A stretch of DNA of 26,862 nucleotides from assembly GCA_004298295.1 (NCBI GenBank), contig SCUH01000156.1, forward strand, positions 1 through 26,862, written 5' to 3'. Source of the DNA: Betaproteobacteria bacterium (GTDB taxonomy: Bacteria; Pseudomonadota; Gammaproteobacteria; Burkholderiales; SG8-39). How positions within the stretch are numbered: the stretch's first letter is position 1; each line of letters begins with the position of its first letter. A program made the translations under genes and the position numbers. Under the pieces are notes generated by a model. That model worked only from the letters and a program-made list of their open reading frames with translations, was not told the DNA's origin and searched no databases. Positions 22,850 through 26,862 of this stretch are shown here, piece after piece.

Positions 22850-24004
22850 CGCGATCAGTTCGTTGAGGAACAGCCGCCCGCGCTGCGTCGGTCGCAGCCG
22901 GTCGGCACGGCGCTCGATGAGACCCTTGGCTTCGGCAGCGCGCAAGCCCGGCTCGATCGCGCTCGCCGGCAGGCCGGCGCGCTCCGCAAACAGCGTCGCG
23001 GCAAATCCCTCGCTCAGCCGCAGCGCGTTCAGCATGAATTCGAACGGCAGCTCGCTCGGCGCAACAACGCGCTCCTGCACGCGACCCGGCGCCGCGAGGT
23101 ATTCGCGCGGCTGCTTGGCGCGCTCGTGGCGCGTGACGCGGTCCGGAAAGCTGATCTTGCCGTGCGCGCCGGCGCCCAGGCCGAGGTAATCGCCGAACTC
23201 CCAGTAGTTGAGGTTGTGCCGGCAACGGTGCCCGGGGCGCGCGAAAGCGGAAGTCTCGTAATGCTCGAACCCGGCCGCGGCGAGCGCTTCCTCGATCGCG
23301 AGCTGCATGTCGGCGCATGCGTCGTGCTCGGGCAACGCAGGCGGTCGACGGAAGAAGATCGTATTCGGCTCGATCGTGAGCTGATAAGCGGACAGGTGGG
23401 TGGTCTGCCAGCGCAGCGCCTCTTCGATGTCGGCCCGCGCCATCGCCAGCGACTGTCCCGGCAAACCGTACATGAGATCGAGATTGACGTTGTCGAAGCT
23501 TGCGAGCGCCAGCGCGATCGCGGCACGAGCCTCGTGACCCGAATGAATCCGCCCCAGAGCGCGCAGCATGCGGTCGTCGAAACTCTGCACGCCGAGCGAC
23601 AGGCGATTCACCCCCGCTGCGCGGTAGCCGCGAAAGCGCCCGGCTTCCGCGGTGCCGGGGTTCGCCTCCAGGGTGACCTCGGCGTCGGGCACCACGGCGA
23701 TGCGAGCACGCATTGCCGAGAGCAGTCGATCGATCGCATCCGGTGAGAACAGGCTCGGCGTGCCGCCGCCGAGGAAGATGCTGACGATGCGCCGGCCCCA
23801 CACGGCGGGCAGGAGTCCCTCCAGATCCGCGATCAGCGCATCCACGTACTCCCGCTCCGGCAGCTCGCCGCCGCGCTCGTGGGAATTGAAGTCGCAGTAG
23901 GGACACTTGCGCACGCACCACGGCAGGTGCACGTAGAGCGCGAGCGGTGGCAATTGCGCCAGGCGCAGCTCGCCAGGCAGGGCGATACGCAGGGTTGCGC
24001 TCAC
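22796..24004 (-). CDS. hemW: HemW, heme chaperone (radical SAM, HemN-like)
   Basis: 402 residues from GTG 24004, which overlaps the rdgB stop (GTGA). Radical-SAM cluster Cys30-X3-Cys34-X2-Cys37 in 'HLPWCVRKCPYCDFNSH', GGGTPS glycine motif, 'GVNRLSLGVQSFDD' and 'NLDLMYGLPGQS'. 'HNLNYWEFGDYLGLGAGAHG' holds the HNxxYW motif that binds heme in HemW. The short 'CPYCDF' cluster and the absence of the HemN N-terminal extension favour HemW over coproporphyrinogen oxidase. It delivers heme to respiratory enzymes. The C-terminus 'RLFLNELIALFL' is typical, followed by 13 residues; this tail overlaps trmB. Confidence 0.94.
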   Translation of the reverse strand: MSATLRIALPGELRLAQLPPLALYVHLPWCVRKCPYCDFNSHERGGELPEREYVDALIADLEGLLPAVWGRRIVSIFLGGGTPSLFSPDAIDRLLSAMRARIAVVPDAEVTLEANPGTAEAGRFRGYRAAGVNRLSLGVQSFDDRMLRALGRIHSGHEARAAIALALASFDNVNLDLMYGLPGQSLAMARADIEEALRWQTTHLSAYQLTIEPNTIFFRRPPALPEHDACADMQLAIEEALAAAGFEHYETSAFARPGHRCRHNLNYWEFGDYLGLGAGAHGKISFPDRVTRHERAKQPREYLAAPGRVQERVVAPSELPFEFMLNALRLSEGFAATLFAERAGLPASAIEPGLRAAEAKGLIERRADRLRPTQRGRLFLNELIALFLPAPKQQVVHCVAQP

Positions 24005-24606
24005 GCGGCGTCCTCCCGCAACTGCGCAAGCAGGCGCGCGAGCGCCTGGCCGCGATGGCTGATGCGGTTCTTTTCCTCCGCTGCCAGTTCGGCCGCGGTC
24101 AGCCCGCGTCCCGGCAGCAGGAACAGCGGATCGTAGCCGAAGCCGCCGGCGCCGCGCGGCGCCAGCGCGATGCTGCCGGTCCAGCGCCCTTGCGCCACGA
24201 CGGGCTCGGGATCGTCGGCGCTGCGCAGCAGCACCATGACGCAGACGTAGTGCGCGCTGCGCTGCGCGCAACCCTCCAGTACCGAGAGCAGCTTGGCGTT
24301 GTTGCGCGCATCGCGCTCTGCGCGGCTGCCGTGCGTTCCCGCGAAATAGGCCGAATGCACGCCGGGCTCGCCGGCCAGTGCGTCCACGCACAGGCCCGAG
24401 TCGTCCGCCAGCGCCGGCAGCCCCGCGGCGCGGCTCGCATGCCGCGCCTTGGCGAGCGCGTTCTCGAGGAAGCTCGCGTGCGGCTCCTCGGCCTCGGCGA
24501 TGCCGAGCTCGGTCTGCGGCACGACCTCGATCGCGAGCGGCGCGACGAGCGCCCGGATCTCCCGCACCTTGCCCGGATTGTTCGAGGCGAGGACGAGCTG
24601 CTTCAC
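24001..24606 (-). CDS. rdgB: RdgB, dITP/XTP pyrophosphatase (HAM1 family)
   Basis: 201 residues from GTG 24606, overlapping the rph stop (GTGA). 'LVLASNNPGKVREI' at the N-terminus, 'SFLENALAKARHAS', the metal-binding ADDSGL with Asp68-Asp69, 'GFGYDPLF' and 'EEKNRISHRGQAL' define the family. It hydrolyses dITP, XTP and related non-canonical purine nucleotides to monophosphates, keeping them out of DNA. It lies between rph and hemW in one coupled operon. No Shine-Dalgarno is visible, consistent with translation coupled to rph. Confidence 0.96.
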   Translation of the reverse strand: MKQLVLASNNPGKVREIRALVAPLAIEVVPQTELGIAEAEEPHASFLENALAKARHASRAAGLPALADDSGLCVDALAGEPGVHSAYFAGTHGSRAERDARNNAKLLSVLEGCAQRSAHYVCVMVLLRSADDPEPVVAQGRWTGSIALAPRGAGGFGYDPLFLLPGRGLTAAELAAEEKNRISHRGQALARLLAQLREDAA

Positions 24607-25346
24607 GGGCCGAGCGCGCGGCGCTGGCGCGCGACCAGCTCCGCGATGCCGCGCGCCGCCAGCTCGAGCATCGCGTCCATCGCGGCGCGCTCGAACGGTG
24701 CGCCCTCCGCAGTCCCCTGCACCTCGACGTAGCGGCCCGCGCCCGTCATCACCACGTTCATGTCGGTGTCGCAGGCCGAATCCTCGGCGTAGTCGAGATC
24801 GAGCACCGGCACGCCCTGCCAGATGCCGACCGATACCGCGGCGACGAAGTCCCGCACCGGGGAAACGCTGATCAGGCCGCGCTCGCGCATCCAGCCGAGC
24901 GCGTCGTGCACCGCGACGAAGGCGCCCGTGATCGCGGCCGTGCGCGTGCCGCCGTCGGCCTGCAGCACGTCGCAGTCCACCTGCAGCGTGCGCTCACCCA
25001 GGAGCGGCAGGTCGATCACCGCGCGCAGGGCACGGCCGATGAGGCGCTGGATCTCCTGCGTGCGGCCGGATTGCTTGCCGCGCGCCGCCTCGCGTTCGCT
25101 GCGCGTGTTGGTCGAACGCGGCAGCATGCCGTACTCGGCGGTGAGCCAGCCGACGCCGCGGCCGCGCAGAAATGCCGGCACCCGCTCCTCCACGCTCGCG
25201 GTGCACAGCACGCGCGTGTCGCCGAATTCGACCAGCACCGAACCTTCGGCGTGTCGCGTGTAGCCGCGCTGCAGGCGCACGACGCGCAGCTCGTTCGCCG
25301 CGCGGCCGCTCGGGCGCGCCGCCTGCGGGTTGGCTTGGGGCTGCAT
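24603..25346 (-). CDS. rph: RNase PH
   Basis: 247 residues from ATG 25346. 'RPSGRAANELRVVRLQRGYTRHAEGSVLVEFGDTRVLCTASVEE' is the conserved start; then 'GWLTAEYGMLPRSTNTRSERE', 'GRTQEIQRLIGRALRAV', 'TLQVDCDVLQADGGTRTAAITGA' and 'DLDYAEDSACDTDMNVVM'. It trims 3' ends of tRNA precursors phosphorolytically. The protein begins about nine residues before the usual 'RPSGR' start (MQPQANPQAA). An in-frame ATG at 25376 would add ten more residues and would place the likely -10 inside the gene. It is first in rph-rdgB-hemW. Confidence 0.95.
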   Translation of the reverse strand: MQPQANPQAARPSGRAANELRVVRLQRGYTRHAEGSVLVEFGDTRVLCTASVEERVPAFLRGRGVGWLTAEYGMLPRSTNTRSEREAARGKQSGRTQEIQRLIGRALRAVIDLPLLGERTLQVDCDVLQADGGTRTAAITGAFVAVHDALGWMRERGLISVSPVRDFVAAVSVGIWQGVPVLDLDYAEDSACDTDMNVVMTGAGRYVEVQGTAEGAPFERAAMDAMLELAARGIAELVARQRRALGP

Positions 25347-25359
25347 CTCCCCTATGATA
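25330..25359. promoter_or_regulatory. Overlapping divergent promoters of rph and yicC
   Basis: Toward yicC (+): TTGGCT (25330-25335), 17-base spacer, TATGAT (25353-25358), then about 35 bases to the GTG. Toward rph (-): TATCAT (25359-25354), seven bases to the rph ATG, with no clear -35. The two -10 elements are offset by one base on opposite strands, so one AT-rich spot may serve both directions. The yicC promoter -35 lies inside the rph coding sequence. Confidence 0.6.
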
Positions 25360-25399
25360 CGCGCTCCCTCGAGCATCGATCGCAGCGCACCCGTCCAGC

Positions 25400-26266
25400 G
25401 TGATCCACAGCATGACCGGTTATGCCACCGCGACCGCGGATCTGCCGCGCGGCACGCTGGCGCTCGAGCTGCGCTCGGTCAATTCCCGCTACCTCGACAT
25501 CCAGCTGCGCATTGCCGAGGAACTGCGCGCCGCCGAGCCGGCGTTGCGCGAGTTGATCGGTGCACGCATCGCGCGCGGCAAGGTCGACTGCCGGATCTCG
25601 TTCAGCGCCGCTGCCTCTGCCGCGGCGCAGGGATCGCTGAACGCCGTTGCGCTCGAGAGCCTGCGCCGCCTCGCCGACGAGGCGCGGCGCGCCTTTCCGG
25701 ATGCCGCGCCGCTGCGCCTTGCCGACGTGCTGCGCTGGCCGGGCGTGATCGCCGAGGCGCCGCAGGACGAGGCGGCGCTGCGCGCGGCGGTGCTGGAGCG
25801 CGCGCGCCACGCGCTGGACGAGCTGTGCGCGGCGCGCGAGCGCGAGGGGGCGAAACTGGCGCAGAACATCACCGCGCGCGTCGCCGAGATGGAGCAGCGC
25901 ATCGCCGAGGTGGCGCCGCTCGTGCCCGAGGCGGTGACTGCGTTCCAGGCGAAGCTCGCCCAGCGCCTGCGCGAGGCGCTCGGCTCGGCCGACGACGAGC
26001 GCGTGCGCGCCGAAATCGCGGTGTTCGGCATGAAATCTGATGTGGACGAAGAACTCACCCGGCTCGCGGCCCACCTCGGGGAAGTCCGGCGCACGCTGGC
26101 GCGCGGCGGACCGGTGGGCAAACGGCTCGATTTCCTCGCGCAGGAACTCAACCGCGAAGCCAACACGCTCGCCTCCAAGGCCGCCGGGGCGCGCATCGCC
26201 GACGGCGCGCTCGAGCTGAAGCTGCTCATCGAGCAGATGCGCGAGCAGGTGCAGAACATCGAATGA
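25400..26266 (+). CDS. yicC: YicC family endoribonuclease
   Basis: 288 residues from GTG 25400, needed for the conserved start 'IHSMTGYATA'; ATG at 25412 would cut it. 'LELRSVNSRYLDIQLRI' belongs to the N-terminal YicC domain, and the C-terminal DUF1732 region has 'SDVDEELTRLAAHLGEVRRTL' and 'GKRLDFLAQELNREANTLASKA' with the final 'ALELKLLIEQMREQVQNIE'. YicC proteins are known as ribonucleases that affect small-RNA stability. It is divergent from rph, the same arrangement as in E. coli. The stop overlaps the gmk start (ATGA), so the two are translated together. Confidence 0.95.
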   Translation: MIHSMTGYATATADLPRGTLALELRSVNSRYLDIQLRIAEELRAAEPALRELIGARIARGKVDCRISFSAAASAAAQGSLNAVALESLRRLADEARRAFPDAAPLRLADVLRWPGVIAEAPQDEAALRAAVLERARHALDELCAAREREGAKLAQNITARVAEMEQRIAEVAPLVPEAVTAFQAKLAQRLREALGSADDERVRAEIAVFGMKSDVDEELTRLAAHLGEVRRTLARGGPVGKRLDFLAQELNREANTLASKAAGARIADGALELKLLIEQMREQVQNIE

Positions 26267-26862
26267 CGGGGCTTCTGTTCGTGGTCACGGCACCCTCCGG
26301 CGCCGGCAAGTCCTCGCTCATCGAGGCGCTGCTGCGGGACGACGCGCGCCTGCGCCTGTCGGTCTCGTACACCACGCGCGCGCCGCGCCCCGGCGAGCAG
26401 GACGGGCGCGAATACCACTTCGTCGACGAACCGGCCTTCCTCGCCATGCTCGAGCGCGGCGAATTCCTCGAATCCGCCGAAGTGCACGGCCATCGCTACG
26501 GCACCGCGCACCGCGCCGTGCGCGAACTGCTCGCGGGCGGCAGCGACATCGTGCTCGAGATCGACTGGCAGGGGGCGCAGCAGGTGCGGCGCCTGCTCCC
26601 CGGATGTGTCGGTGTTTTCATCCTGCCGCCGTCGATCGCGGAACTCGAGCGGCGCATGCGCAGCCGCGGCCAGGACTCGGCGGCGGTGATCGCGCAGCGC
26701 CTGGCCAACGCGCGCGAAGAATTGAGCCACGCCCCGGAGTTCGAATACGCTATAATTAACAACGACTTCGAGGAAGCGCGGCGCGATCTGGCCGCGGTCG
26801 TACGCGCCGAGCGCGCGCGCACTGCGCGCCAGCTCGATCGCCATCCCGAACTGTTTCGCCCG
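26263..26862 (+). CDS. gmk: Guanylate kinase (3' end cut by the window)
   Basis: 200 residues visible, with no stop before the window end; full length is usually about 205-215. P-loop APSGAGKSS (10-18), 'VSYTTRAPRPGEQDGREYHFV' for GMP binding, 'ILEIDWQGAQQVRR' style 'IVLEIDWQGAQQVRR', 'FILPPSIAELERRMRSRGQD' lid region and 'FEYAIINNDF'. It phosphorylates GMP to GDP using ATP. It follows yicC with a four-base overlap. In Betaproteobacteria rpoZ and spoT usually come next, but they lie beyond the window. Confidence 0.97.
   Translation, partial: MTGLLFVVTAPSGAGKSSLIEALLRDDARLRLSVSYTTRAPRPGEQDGREYHFVDEPAFLAMLERGEFLESAEVHGHRYGTAHRAVRELLAGGSDIVLEIDWQGAQQVRRLLPGCVGVFILPPSIAELERRMRSRGQDSAAVIAQRLANAREELSHAPEFEYAIINNDFEEARRDLAAVVRAERARTARQLDRHPELFRP
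26751..26756 (+). promoter_or_regulatory. TATAAT inside gmk, possible -10 for a downstream gene
   Basis: Perfect TATAAT formed by the codons for Ala-Ile-Ile. No -35 at 16-18 bases (TTGAGC at 26722 is too far). It could serve rpoZ, expected just beyond the window end. It may equally be chance from conserved protein sequence. Confidence 0.25.

Overview
The window is a GC-rich, densely coded stretch of a betaproteobacterial chromosome. This rests on three things: the order lptC-lptA-lptB-rpoN-hpf-ptsN-hprK-rapZ, HPr kinase and EIIA-Ntr encoded beside rpoN (typical of Betaproteobacteria), and the thiS-thiG-trmB / hemW-rdgB-rph / yicC-gmk block. I cannot name the genus. I see no mobile element, integrase, prophage or CRISPR array, and nearly all of it is ordinary chromosomal content.

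Layout. 1-5654 (+): LPS export genes (lptC 3' end, lptA, lptB), sigma-54, hibernation factor, then ptsN-hprK-rapZ from a probable own promoter. 5663-6700 (-): mutY, convergent with rapZ. 6776-12315 (+): a five-gene peptide-type ABC importer in the order permease, binding protein, permease, ATPase, ATPase, ending at a candidate intrinsic terminator. 12379-13355 (-): a type IVa pilin followed by a small HAMP-only membrane protein. 13510-16526 (-): a PF06189-type 5'-nucleotidase coupled to a large AsmA-family protein. 16620-19526: a Spy/CpxP-like periplasmic protein (-) divergent from an OmpR/EnvZ-type two-component system (+), an arrangement like cpxP/cpxRA. 19551-19624 (-): tRNA-Gly(CCC). 19874-20835: an unrecognised 186-residue protein (+) convergent with an MliC-like lipoprotein (-). 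21161-22849 (+): thiS, thiG, trmB. 22796-25346 (-): rph, rdgB, hemW. 25400-26862 (+): yicC and gmk, the latter cut by the window end.

How the genes work together. The first block joins LPS transport to the outer membrane with sigma-54 and the nitrogen-PTS regulators. The Spy-like/two-component module looks like envelope or metal stress sensing, because both the periplasmic protein and the sensor carry His/Met-rich stretches. rph, rdgB and hemW form one coupled operon for tRNA 3' processing, nucleotide-pool cleaning and heme trafficking. Translational coupling through 4-base start/stop overlaps (GTGA, ATGA, TTGA) is very common here.

The most interesting unexplained signals are regulatory. 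The 325-base mliC-thiS intergenic region holds a perfect 8-bp inverted repeat, a second 6-bp inverted repeat and three DnaA-box-like 9-mers. Several genes (mutY, the 5'-nucleotidase gene, thiS, rph) have a -10-like hexamer ending only 6-7 bases before the ATG and no convincing Shine-Dalgarno, suggesting leaderless mRNAs. rph and yicC appear to share overlapping -10 elements on opposite strands. I did not find strong evidence for an entirely new system. All functional calls come from reading motifs by eye; no database search was run.
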